Of a stretch of 64,000 bases of DNA, positions 50,853 to 64,000 are shown one piece after another. Position 1 is the stretch's first letter. The number at the start of each line of letters is the position of its first letter. The position numbers were made by a program, and so were the translations under genes. The DNA comes from Delphinapterus leucas (taxonomy: Eukaryota; Chordata; Mammalia; Artiodactyla; Monodontidae), in assembly GCF_002288925.2 (NCBI RefSeq), contig NW_022098044.1, positions 16,696,197-16,760,196 of the forward strand. Reading direction: 5' to 3'. Under the pieces are notes generated by a model. The model had not been told where the DNA came from and ran no database searches. It worked only from the letters and a program-made list of their open reading frames with translations.

Positions 50853-51162
50853 GGGTACTTCCCTGGTGGTGCAATGGTTAAGAATCCGCCTGCCAATGCA
50901 GAGGACACGGGTTCGATCCCTGGTCCGGGAAGATCCCACATGCTGTGAAGCAACTAACCCTGCGAGCCACAACTACTGAAGCCTGTGCACCCTAGAGCCC
51001 GTGCTCCACAATAAGAGAAGCCACCGCAATGAGAAACGCATGCACCACAGTGAGGAGTAGCCCCCGCTCGCCACAACTAGAGAAAGACCAAATGCAGCAA
51101 TGAAGACCCAGCGCAGCCAAAAATAAATAAATAAAATAAATAAATTTTTTGTTTTAAAAAAA
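50853..51162 (+). mobile_element. CHR-type SINE, first of a tandem pair
   Basis: Starts ggtacttccctggtggtgca, ends with (aaat)n and an A-run. Long form, close to the exon donor at 50804. It differs from its neighbour throughout, so the pair is two insertions and not a duplication. Confidence 0.93.
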
Positions 51163-51174
51163 GATCAGTACCAG

Positions 51175-51538
51175 GGGGCTCCCCTGGTGGCGCAGTGGTT
51201 AAAAATCTGCCTGCCAATGCAGGGAACATGGGTTCAAGCCCTGGTCTGGGAAGATCCCACATGCCACGGAGCAACTAAGCCCGTGCGCCACAACTACTAA
51301 GCCTGTGCTCTAGAGCCTGCAAGCCACAACTACTCAGCCCATGTGCCACAACTACTGAAGCCCGCACGCCTAGAGCCTGTGCTCCGCAGCAAGAGAAGCC
51401 ACTGCAATGAGAAGCCCATTTACTGCAACGAGTATCCCCCGCTCGCTCGCGGCAACTAGAGAAAGCCTGCGCGCAGCAGCAAAGACCCAACGCAGCCAAA
51501 AATAAATAAGAAATAAATTAATTAATTAAAAAAAAAAA
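51175..51538 (+). mobile_element. CHR-type SINE, second of a tandem pair
   Basis: Starts ggggctcccctggtggcgca, with an extended body of repeated 'gccacaactact' modules, ending in (aaat)n, (aatt)n and an A-run at 51538. Same direction as the first. Confidence 0.94.
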
Positions 51539-51769
51539 GATCAGTACCAGGAAGCCATGAGATATATAACCGACAAATAAACTGCCTTTTCCAATGAAGC
51601 CTCAAGACAGACTTAAGTAGCAATTTATTTATGGTCAGAAAGAGGAAGATTTACCGTTCTTTCTTTTTTAGGTGAGAATTTGCACAGTACTTTTCATTAT
51701 CTTAGTGGTCTGAAATATATGTTCTTAGGCTTATCACCCTACTAATAAACAGGCATGTTTTACTCATTC

Positions 51770-51990
51770 TCTTCTCTGCCATTCATTCAGTCATTTGCTT
51801 CAAGTTCTGCAACATGCGAGGCATTTCGCTAGATACTGGAAATATGAACGTGAATGGAATGTGTTCCTGTCAGAAGCCTGTTGTTTAGTAGAGAAGACAG
51901 ACTAGAGACAAATAATACAAAGTGTTGTTTATAACTGAGGCATATGCAGGGGAGTGTGGAAGTTCAGAAGGAAAAGCACTCACCTGTGTA
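51770..51990 (+). mobile_element. L2-like fragment
   Basis: 'attcattcagtcatttgctt', 'gctagatactggaaatatga' and 'tagagaagacagactagaga' follow the order of a common old LINE2-associated repeat. Confidence 0.5.
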
Positions 51991-52240
51991 CCAAAGGGTG
52001 AAGACTCTTTTTTTCTAGCACTCCAAGTGGCATGGGCAGGTTATGGACTTGGTTTAGGTTATAATATGTTAAAGGTAAAATGGTGGGTTTGAGACAGAGG
52101 GTGGTATATAAGGTACTTGTCATGAGCTTTCAGTTTTGATGATTTAAAGTTGGATCTGGAATGATTGGAAATAATTGTATTGTCATGAAAATTACAGTCT
52201 TTTAAAGTTAGAGGTCTGGTAATCTTTCTAATGATATTCC

Positions 52241-52990
52241 TTGCTTTTTTTTTTTTTTTAACATTGTTACTGGGGTATAATTGCTTTATAATGTTGTGTT
52301 AGTTGCTGCTGTATAACAAAGTGAATCAGCTGTATGTATACATACATCCCCGTATCCCCTCCCTCTTGCGTCTCCCTCCCACCCTCCCTATCCCACCCCT
52401 CTAGGTGGTCACAAAGCACTGAGCTGATCTCCCTGTGCTATGCGGCTGCTTCCCCCTAGCTATTTTACCTTTGATAGTGTATATATGTCCATGCCACTCT
52501 CACTTCGTCCCAGCTTACCCTTCCCCCTTACCGTGTCCTCAAGTCCATTCTCTATGTCTGTGTCTTTAGTCCTGTCCTGCCCCTAGGTTCTTCAGAACCC
52601 CCCCACCCTTTCTTTTTAGATTCCATATATATGTGTTAGCATACGGTATTTGTTTTTCTCTTTCTGACTTACTTCACTCTGTATGACAGTCTCTAGGTCC
52701 ATCCACCTCACTACAAATAACTCAATTTCATTTCTTTTTATGGCCGAGTAATATTTGATTGTATATATGTGCCACATCTTCTATTCCTCTGTCGATGGAC
52801 ACTTAGGTTGCTTCCATGTCCTGGCTACTATAAATAGTGCTGCAATGAATGTTGTGGTACATGACTCTTTTTGAATTATGGTTTTCTCAGGGTACATGCC
52901 CAGTAGTGGGATTGCTGGGTAGTATGGTAGTTCTATTTTTAGTTTTTTAAGGAAGCTCCATACTGTTCTCCATAGTGGCTGTACCAATTT
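52241..52990 (-). mobile_element. L1, 5'-truncated 3' end (about 750 bp)
   Basis: The T-run at 52243-52257 is the antisense poly(A) tail. It is followed by the L1 3' UTR and the last part of ORF2 (52781-52987, reverse; PAIPLLGMYPEK recognisable). Truncated at about 52990. tattccttgctt before and tactccctgctt after are a possible target duplication with two differences. Confidence 0.9.
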
Positions 52991-53083
52991 ACTCCCTGCT
53001 TGTTCTTAATTAATACAACTGAATAAAACAAGAATTTAATTTTCAAAAATTACTATCCAACTTTTTTGCTTAACACTGCCTTG

Positions 53084-56000
53084 ATTTTTTTTTTTAATTT
53101 TTAAAAAAATTTTTTACATCTTCATTGGAGTGTAATTGCTTTACAATGCTGTGTTAGTTTCTGCTTTATAACAAAGTGAATTAGTTATACATATACATAT
53201 GATCCCATATCTCTTCCTTCTTGCATCTCCCTCCCTCCCACCCTCCCTATCTTAATCCTCCAGGCAGTCACAAAGCACCGAGCTGATCTCCCTGTGCTAT
53301 GCAGCTGCTTCCCACTAGCTACCTACCTTACGTTTGGTAGTGTATATATGTCCGTGCCTCTCTCTCACTTTGTCACAGCTCACCCTTCCCCCTCCCCATA
53401 TCCTCAAGTCTGTTCTCTAGTAGGTCTGTGTTTTTATTCCTGTCTTACCCCTAGGTTCTTCATGACATTTTTTTTCTTAAATTCCATATATATGTGTTAG
53501 CATATGGTATTTGTCTTTCTCTTTCTGACTTCACTCTGTATGACAGATTCTAGGTCTGTCCACCTCATTACAAATAGCTCAATTTCGTTTCTTTTTATGG
53601 CTGAGTAATATTCCATTGTATATATGTGCCACATCTTCTTTATCCATTCATCCGATAATGGACACTTAGGTTGTTTCCATCTCCGGGCTATTGTAAATAG
53701 AGCTGCAATGAACATTTTGGTACATGACTCTTTTTGAATTTTGGTTTTCTCAGGGTATATGCCCAGTAGTGGGATTGCTGGGTCATATGGTGGTTCTATT
53801 AGTAGTTTTTTAAGGAACCTCCATACTGTTCTCCATAGTGGCTGTACCAATTCACATTCCCACCAGCAGTTCAAGAGTGTTCCCTTTTCTCCACACCCTC
53901 TCCAGCATTTATTGTTTCTAGATTTTTTGATGATGGCCATTCTGACTGGTGTGAGATGATATCTCATTGTAGTTTTGATTTGCATTTCTCGAATGATTAG
54001 TGATGTTGAGCATTCTTTCATGTGTTTGTTGGCAGTCTGTATATCTTCTTTGGAGAAATGTCTGTTTAGGTCTTCTGCCCATTTTTTGGATTGGGTTGTT
54101 TGTTTTTTTTGTTACTGAGCTGCATGAGCTGCTTGTAAACTTTGGAGATTAATCCTTTGTCAGTTGCTTCATTTGCAAATATTTTCTCCCATTCTGAGGG
54201 TTGTCTTTTGGTCTTGTTTATGGTTTCTTTTGCTGTGCAAAAGCTTTGAAGTTTCATTAGGTCCTATTTATTTATTTTTGTTTTTATTTCCATTTCTCTA
54301 GGAGGTGGGTCAAAAAGGATCTTGCTGTGATTTATGTCATAGAGTGTTCTGCCTATGTTTTCCTCTAAGAGTTTGATAGTTTCCGGCCTTACATTTAGGT
54401 CTTTAATCCATTTTGAGCTTATTTTTGTGTATGGTGTTAGGGAGTGATCTAATCTCATACTTTTACATGTACCTGTCCAGTTTTCCCAGCACCGCTTATT
54501 GAAGAGGCTGTCCTTTCTCCACTGTACATTCCTGCCTCCTTTATCAAAGATAAGGCGACCATATGTGCATGGGTTTATCTCTGGGATTTCTATCCTGTTC
54601 CATTGATCTATCTTTCTGTTTTTGTGCCAGTACCATACTGTCTTGATTACTGTAGCTTTGTAGTATAGTCTGAAGTCAGGGAGCCTGATTCCTCCAGCTC
54701 CGTTTTTCGTTCTCAAGATTGCTTTGGCTATTCGGGGTCTTTTGTGTTTCCATACAAATTGTGAAATTTTTTGTTCTAATTCTGTGAAAAATGCCATTGG
54801 TAGTTTGATAGGGATTGCATTGAATCTGTAGATTGCTTTGGGTAGTAGAGTCATTTTCACAATGTTGATTTTTCCAATCCAAGAACATGGTATATCTCTC
54901 CACCTGTTTGTATCATCTTTAGTTTCTTTTATCAGTGTCATAATTTTCTGCATACAGGTCTTTTGTCTCCTTAGGTAGGTTTATTCCTAGATATTTTATT
55001 CTTTTTGTTGCAGTGGTAAATGGGAGTGTTTTCTTGATTTCACGTTCAGATTTTTCATCATTAGTGTATAGGAATGCCAGAGATTTCTGTGCATTAATTT
55101 TGTATCCTGCTACTTTACCAAATTCATTGATTAGCTCTAGTAGTTTTCTGGTAGCATCTTTAGGATTCTCTGTGTATAGTATCATGTCATCTGCAAACAG
55201 TGGCAGCTTTACTTCTTTTTTTCCGATTTGGATTCCTTTTATTTCCTTTTCTTCTCTGATTGCTGTGGCTAAAACTTCCAAAACTATGTTGAATAAGAGT
55301 GGTGAGAGTGGGCAACCTTGTCTTGTTCCTGATCTTAGTGGAAATGCTTTCAGTTTTTCACCACTGAGGACGATGTTGGCTGTGGGTTTGTCATATATGG
55401 CCTTTATTATGTTGAGGAAAGTTCCCTCTGTGCCTACTCTCTGCAGGGTTTTTATCATAAATGGGTGTTGAATGTTGTCGAAAGCTTTCTCTGCATCTGT
55501 TGAGATGATCATATGGTTTTTCTCCTTCAATTTGTTAATATGGTGTATCACATTGATTGATTTGTGTATATTGAAGAATCCTCGCATCCCTGGGATAAAC
55601 CCCACTTGATCATGGTGTATGATCCTTTTAATGTGCTGTTGGATTGTGTTTGCTAGTATTTTGTTGAGGATTTTTGCATCTATGTTCATCAGTGATATTG
55701 GCCTATAGGATAGGTGTTAGCTCTTCTCTAAATGTTTGATAGAATTTGCCTGTGAAGCCATCTGGTCCTGGGCTTTTGTTTGTTGGAAGATTTTTAATCA
55801 CAGTTTCAATTTCAGTGCTTTTGATTGGTTTGTTCTTATTTTCTATTTCTTCCTGATTCAGTCTTGGCAGGTTGTGCATTTCTAAGAATTTGTCCATTTC
55901 TTCCAGGTTGTCCATTTTATTGGCATAGAGTTGCTTGTAGTAATCTCTCATGATCTTTTGTATTTCTGCAGTGTCAGTTGTTACTTCTCCTTTTTCATTT

Positions 56001-57540
56001 CTAATTCTATTGATTTGAGTCTTCTCCCTTTTTTTCTTGATGAGTCTGGCTAATGGTTTATCAATTTTGTTTATCTTCTCAAGGAACCAGCTTTTAGTTT
56101 TATTGATCTTCGCTATCATTTCCTTCATTTCTTTTTCATTTATTTCTGATCTGATTTTTATGATTTCTTTCCTTCTGCTAACTTTGGGGGTTTTTTTGTT
56201 CTTCTTTCTCTAATTGCTTTAGGTGCAAGGTTATGTTGTTTATTCGAAATGTTTCCTGTTTCTTAAGGTGGGTTTGTGTTGCTATAAACTTCCCTCTTAG
56301 AACTGCTTTTGCTGCATCCCATAGGTTTTTGGTCGTCGTGTCTCCATTGTCATTTGTTTCTAGGTATTTTTTTATTTCCTCTTTGATTTCTTCAGGGATC
56401 ACTTCGTTATTAAGTAGTGTATTGTTTAGCTTCCATGTGTTTGTGTCTTTTATAGATCTTTTCCTGTAATTGATATCTAGTCTCATAGCATTGTGGTTGG
56501 AAAAGATACTTGATACAATTTCAATTTTCTTAAATTTACCAAGGCTTGATTTGTGACCCAAGATATGATCTAACCTGGAGAATGTTCCATGAGCACTTGA
56601 GAAAAATGTGTATTCTGTTGTTTTCGGATTGAATGTCCTATAAATACCAGTGAAGTCCATCTTGTTTAATGTATCATTTATAGCTTGTGTTTCCTTATTT
56701 ATTTTCATTTTGGATGATCTGTCCATTGGTGAAAGTGGGGTGTTAAAGTCCCCTACTGTGAATGTGTTACTGTTGATTTCCCCTTTTATGGCTGTTAGTA
56801 TTTGCATTATGTATTGAGGTGCTCCTATGTTGGGTGCATAAATATTTACAATTGTTATATCTTCTTTGATCGATCCCTTGATCATTGTGTAGTGTCCTTC
56901 TTTGCTCTTGGAATATTCTTTATTTTAAAGTCTATTTTGTCTGATATGAGAATTGCTACTCCAGCTTTCTTTTGGTTTCCATTTGCATGGAATATCTTTT
57001 TCCATCCCCTTACTTTCAGTCTGTATGTGTTTCTAGGTCTGAAGTGGGTCTCTTGTAGATAGCATATATATGGGTCTTGTTTTTGTATCTATTCAGCCAA
57101 TCTGTGTCTTTTGGTGGGAGCATTTAGTCCATTTACATTTAAGGTAATTATCGATATTTATGTTCCTATTCCCATTTTCTTAATTGTTTTGGGTTTGTTA
57201 TTGTAGGTCTTTTTCCTCTCTTGTGTTTCTTGCCTAGAGAAGTTCCTTTAGCATTTGTTGTAAAGCTGGTTTGGTGGTGCTGAATTCTCTCAGCTTTTGC
57301 TTGTCTGTAAAGGTTTTAATTTCTCTATCAAATCTGAATGAGATCCTTGCTGGGTAGAGTAATCTTGGTTGCAGGTTTTTCTCCTTTATCACTTTAAATA
57401 TGTCCTGCCAGCCCCTTCTGGCTTGCAGAGTTCCTGCTGAAAGATCAGCTGTTAACCTTATGGGGATTCCCTTGTGTGTTATTTGTTGTTTTTCCCTTGC
57501 TGCTTTTAATATATTTTCTTTGTATAATGTACAGTGAGTG
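53084..57540 (-). mobile_element. L1 retrotransposon, nearly full ORF2, 5'-truncated in ORF1
   Basis: About 4.4 kb antisense to CHD2. In element order: the end of ORF1 (about 57540-57235; KTFTDKQKLREFSTTKPALQ readable), the ORF2 endonuclease (GDFNTPLS at about 56740, SRLDHILGH), the linker (56128-55703), reverse transcriptase with FADDM (55689-54919), the C-terminal part (54953-54066), the Cys-rich end (54021-53497), the 3' UTR and the poly(A) (T-rich 53085-53115). Frameshifts and stops separate these blocks. The endonuclease has SNH where active L1 has SDH, and the Cys-rich knuckle has Asn where His is expected. It therefore cannot make a working ORF2 protein. Little divergence from modern L1 suggests moderate age. 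Confidence 0.95.
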
Positions 57541-57563
57541 TTTACATTTTCCTGGTTGTCCTA

Positions 57564-57564
<1 letters not shown>

Positions 57565-57600
<36 letters not shown>
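57565..57600. repeat. (AC)18 microsatellite
   Basis: Eighteen uninterrupted AC units directly beyond the truncated 5' end of the L1. Uninterrupted tracts of this length are normally variable between individuals. Confidence 0.97.
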
Positions 57601-57602
<2 letters not shown>

Positions 57603-57604
57603 TT

Positions 57605-58075
57605 TGCTTGTTTGCATTGGGATCTAAGTAAGCTCCATACATTATGATTGGTTGATATATCTCTTAAGTTTATTTTAAGTCATTTTTCCCTCCGTCCTTG
57701 TAAATTTTTGAGTGAAGAATCTGGGTTTGTGTTCCATAAATTTTTTTCACAGCCTGGATTTTGCTCATTCCAGCTCCATGGCATCATTTAGTATTTTCCT
57801 GAGAACACATTGTTTCCTTTACATTCACAGATAAGTGTAGAAGGTTGGTTAGACCAAGAATCAATGTGTTTCACAGAATGCAGTCTATCATAGGAGGTTG
57901 TCTTCTTGTGATATTAGCAAATGTTGATGAGCATTGCCTAGATCATTAATTCATTAGGGATTACAAAGTGGTAATATTCAACTTTTGTTACTCCTTTGTT
58001 TATTAGGTGGAATACTTCTGTAAAAAGAAACTTCCCCACATCAATGAGGAACAGTTCATATAGGAAAGACAGAAT
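57605..58075. mobile_element. Ancient interspersed repeat, family not assigned
   Basis: 'ttttaagtcatttttccctc', 'catggcatcatttagtattt', 'gcctagatcattaattcatt' and 'ggtggaatacttctgtaaaa' are words of a common old mammalian repeat. The name is uncertain. Confidence 0.5.
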
Positions 58076-58127
58076 AAATGCATGGTTCTTTCTGATTTTC
58101 GAATTTAAAATTTTTCATCTATTTACT

Positions 58128-58770
58128 GTTTTTTTAAATTGAAATACAGTTGTCCCTTGGTAACTACAGGGGTTTGGTTCCAGGGACCCCCCTGGCCCTC
58201 CGCTCGGATACCAAAATCTATGGATCCTTAAGTTCCTTACATAAAATGGCAAAGTATAGTTGGCTCTCTGTACTTGCAGGTGTGGAACCTGTGGATGCGG
58301 ATGGCTGACTGTACATTTGACATATAATGTACAGTTTAAGGTGTGTAGCGTGTTAATCTGATGCATTTATATATTTTAATCTGATGGCCATTGTAGTGAT
58401 AATTAGTCCCTCTATCATATTACATGATGATCCCTTTTTAGTGGTTGGGATTGTTAAATCTAGTCTCTTAGCAAGGTTGATGATTATATAATACATTGTT
58501 GTTGTCTGTATTCACTATACTGTGCATTCGATCTCTAGGGATTATTTACTACCCATTCCAGGTTTGTACCCTTAAACAACATCTGTCCTGTCCCCCACTC
58601 CCCACCCCCTGGTAACCACTATTTTACTTTCTGTTGTTACAAGTTTGGCTTTTTTAGATTCCACATATACATGATATCATACGTTACTTGTCTATCTCTG
58701 TCTGACTTATCTCACTCAACATAATGTGTTCAAGGTTCATCCATGTTGAATTTTTGACGTTTTCAAAAGA
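58128..58770 (-). mobile_element. L1M 3' fragment split by a Tigger insertion
   Basis: 'ttaaattgaaata' (58135-58146) continues at 58314 as 'catttgacatataatgtaca', then runs on through the L1M 3' UTR words 'ggtaaccactattttacttt' and 'catatacatgatatcatacg'. The break is exactly the Tigger element. Confidence 0.8.
58147..58311. mobile_element. Tigger-type (TcMar) DNA transposon, 165 bp
   Basis: Inverted ends cagttgtccc and gctgactg, flanked by the TA duplication (58145-58146, 58312-58313). The inside has 'ggtttggttccagggacccc' and 'gataccaaaatctatggatc'. A shortened relative of the copy at 27450. Confidence 0.85.
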
Positions 58771-59689
58771 AAAAATGGATTATCTATCTTCCTTCAAAGG
58801 TTTGACTTATGAGACTTATTGGTATGATTATGAATATTTTTGTATGATTCATCAGTAAACATATTTATTTGTGTTTTATTCTGTTGCAGTTATTATCTAT
58901 ACTCATGGTCTAATGGTCCCAGTTTTAGCCAGTGGGAGCTTGTTCAAGTTCTTTTGACAAAATCCAAGTTGTAGTTGATCGCTTCTTTGCTTTCTGGAAT
59001 GATAAAATGCTCAGATTCGTCTCGTTCATTTCCTGCCCCAGAACTAGAGTCAGCCAAAAAGCTTCACATCTGTTTCATTGGAAAATGATATTTGGAGGTC
59101 ACAGACGGCACTGGGGGTGCTCTTTGCAACTGCAGTGGACATTATTCACTGGTCTTTAAAGTGGACAGAGTTAGGAAATTTGTTTGTTTTTAAAGATAAA
59201 AATACATCATGAATTTTGTCCAGTTAAATAGTACTACAGAAATTTTATTTGACCGTAATGAACTTATACCCATGCCAGAAATTCGACTTCTCAAGTGCAC
59301 CAGCCTAATTCACACTACACACACAGTCTTAAAATAATGGTGCCAGGATTACCACTAGCAAGATGAGGAACAAAAACAGGTTAAGGTTTTTTAAAATAGT
59401 ATTTTTTTGTTTGTTTTTAAAGGCATATCCCACTAGAAATGGTAAGAGGCTTAAAGCACTTGAGATGGTTTTTCTTCTCTTTGGTTAGGTACTGACTGGA
59501 TACAATAGTTTATGTACTTCATTTTAGTGGTTTTTTTTTTTTTTTTTTAGAGATTGCTTTGTTTAATTTTGTTCATGATTATTTATAATATTTATAGAGT
59601 TCCGAAGGCAAAACTGCCATGCCTGGCATGTTCAGAGATATCTTGCTTCTATCCTTGTCTCCCCCATTCTAGTCCCTCTTTTCCTTAGG

Positions 59690-60110
59690 TAATAATTACT
59701 TTTATATTTAAAAATCTTAACGTTTATCTTTCCTTTATTTTTTCATTTTTAAAATATAAGCAGATGTTAACTTTTTTTATTGCCTCCTTGTGCAAGTGGT
59801 AGCATGCTGTATGCATTTTTCTATACCTTACTTTTTTCACTTAGTGATGGGAATCGGCTGTGCTGGAGAGCACTCCATAGTAGTTTATAGAGACAGTCCT
59901 TTCTTTTTACAACTAAATAGTGGATCTGTAGCATAGTTTATTCAACTAGTCTTCTAGTGATGGACATTTGGGTAGTTTCAAATACATTTGGATAGTTTCA
60001 AATACTTTTATATAAATAGTGCTACGGTGAGAATCCTTGAGAATTCCTCTTTGAGATGGATTCCTAAAAGTGTGATTGCTAAAAGTGTAAAGAAATTTCA
60101 CTACTCAGAA
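59690..60110 (-). mobile_element. Ancient L1M-type fragment
   Basis: 'gtgatggacatttgggtagt', 'gatggattcctaaaagtgtg' and 'attgctaaaagtgtaaagaa' are old LINE 3' words in reverse complement. It contains a 20-bp tandem doubling (59967-60006, two mismatches). Confidence 0.6.
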
Positions 60111-60221
60111 AAAAAGCAGTTCTAATATTTTCAAACTGGGATATAAAACATACTCGTTATGAACACTGTATTATGTAAAATACCCTTTTACAACAGTTTA
60201 AATGGATATGTAGCTTCTATC

Positions 60222-60442
60222 TTTTTTTTTTTTTAAACATTTATTTATGTATTTATTTGGCTGTGCCGGGTCTTAGTTGCGGCATGAGGGATCTTTTAGT
60301 TGCAGCATGTGGGATCTTTTAGATGTGGCACGCAGGCTCTTAGTTGAGGCATGCAAGATCTAGTTCCCTCACCAGGGATGGAACCCAGCCCGCCTGCATT
60401 GGGAGCGTGGAGTCTTAACTGCTGGACCACCAGGGAAGTCCC
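60222..60442 (-). mobile_element. CHR-type SINE with perfect 16-bp target duplication
   Basis: T-run then (attt)n, ending ccaccagggaagtccc. tgtagcttctatcttt flanks it at 60209-60224 and 60443-60458. Confidence 0.95.
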
Positions 60443-60869
60443 TGTAGCTTCTATCTTTGGTATATCTAATGTATTTAACTGATTTTCTAATTTGAGACAG
60501 CTTAATTTCCACTTTTATACTACAATAAAGACTGCTTCAGTGACAGTCATTGTTTATATAAAATACATATATGTAATATATGTTCTATGAATATATATAT
60601 TTTGTTGCTATTATTTTCTTTTAATATTCCTGTGTTCATCCAGGCTGAAATAGCCAGTAGAATGATTAATGGTCTGAATCTGACTGGAGATGTGTGAGGG
60701 TTCCTGGTTAGGTGGCAGGAGATATAAAATAAAGCATCCCTCCCTGCCTTTTTAACCCCCACCGCCGCCTCCCACCCTCAGTAACACTATTTCCTTTTAT
60801 AATCTGCTGCTGGTATCCCCAACTCTCTTTCTTTGAATCTAATAATATCATTATTATCTTAATTTGCAG

Positions 60870-61032
60870 ATGGATTCTGACTAGAAATTACAAGGCTCTT
60901 GCCAAAGGAACAAGAGGCAGCACATCTGGTTTCCTTAATATTGTGATGGAACTGAAAAAGTGCTGCAACCACTGTTATCTCATTAAACCTCCCGAAGAAA
61001 ACGAAAGGGAAAATGGACAGGAGATTCTTCTG
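60870..61032 (+). CDS. CHD2: CHD2 exon, residues 730(split)-784
   Basis: A 163-nt exon completing Lys730, then 54 residues: [54 protein letters not shown]. Acceptor ttaatttgcag, donor ctg|gtgtgt. [12 protein letters not shown] is the signature SNF2 motif (usually xLRKxCNHP) at the boundary of the two lobes. Identical to human as recalled. Confidence 0.98.
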
Positions 61033-61347
61033 GTGTGTGCTTACCTTGTTTGTAATTGCTTTCTTAAAGACACTTTAGTTTCTATAGATGCTTTTTATCA
61101 AAATGCTCCTTTTCCTCCTTGGTAATTTCAAGGAGCATCAAAAGAAGCTTTAAAAACAGGTGAGAAAAGTCAAATAGCTAGGAAAAATCTGGAAAGTATA
61201 TTGTCACAGATACTAGGTAAAGAGCATTTTAGGAATTGCTTGTCAGCTAGATTGCAGAAGTCTTCCAAAAGCTTAAAGATGATTTTAAAAATATGAACTC
61301 TTATTAGAGAGGAAGGGCAGATTGAAGTATGCTTTTGAACATGATGA

Positions 61348-64000
<2,653 letters not shown>

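Larger units (their letters stand above)
50841..51548 (+). repeat. Triple target duplication around two SINEs
   Basis: The word gatcagtacc occurs at 50841-50850, 51163-51172 and 51539-51548, followed by aaggg, agggg and aggaa. It brackets two SINEs in turn, showing that the second inserted into one copy of the first one's target duplication. Confidence 0.93.

Noticed and set aside
55013..55471. 152-codon frame on the + strand
   Set aside because: It is the antisense shadow of the L1 reverse-transcriptase region.

Overview
The window is intronic and exonic DNA from a placental mammal, almost certainly a cetacean and probably a toothed whale. Fifteen tRNA-derived SINEs carry the 'cttccctggtgg' head and 'ggttcgatccctgg' B-box typical of the CHR family of whales and hippos. 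No BovB or Bov-tA ruminant element was seen. The rest of the repeat load is mammalian: L1, L2, MIR, hAT-Charlie and Tigger remnants.

One protein-coding gene runs through the window on the + strand: the middle of CHD2, the chromodomain-helicase-DNA-binding protein 2 gene. Seventeen coding exons lie between 13567 and 61524. All have GT-AG borders, and their phases join into one open frame of 2443 nt. This covers residues 22-835 in human numbering: the acidic/serine-rich N-terminus, both chromodomains, the whole first helicase lobe ([17 protein letters not shown]) and the start of the second lobe. The first coding exon (about 21 residues), the 5' UTR and the promoter lie upstream of base 1. The rest of the helicase, the DNA-binding region and the C-terminus lie beyond base 64000.

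Layout: 1-13566 is a large upstream intron. 13567-19047 holds three N-terminal exons in a repeat-poor block. 25205-31218 holds the basic/acidic linker and chromodomain 1. 32546-34182 holds chromodomain 2. 35826-42116 holds helicase lobe 1. 50615-50803 is one exon isolated between 8.5-kb and 10-kb repeat-rich introns. 60870-61524 enters lobe 2. The 50804-60869 intron contains two same-strand L1 copies, one about 4.4 kb long. A dead TMA7 retrocopy lies antisense in the 29769-30992 intron.

No prokaryote-type or new multi-gene system is present. The best leads are a possible in-frame 18-nt microexon (14727-14744), a stop codon formed by the splice donor at 35951 with a poly(A) signal about 100 nt further on (matching the known 501-residue isoform), a 31-bp inverted repeat spanning 1.1 kb of the first intron, and two SINEs inserted one after the other into the same target just after a helicase exon. 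Human comparisons are from memory of the CHD2 protein, not from an alignment.
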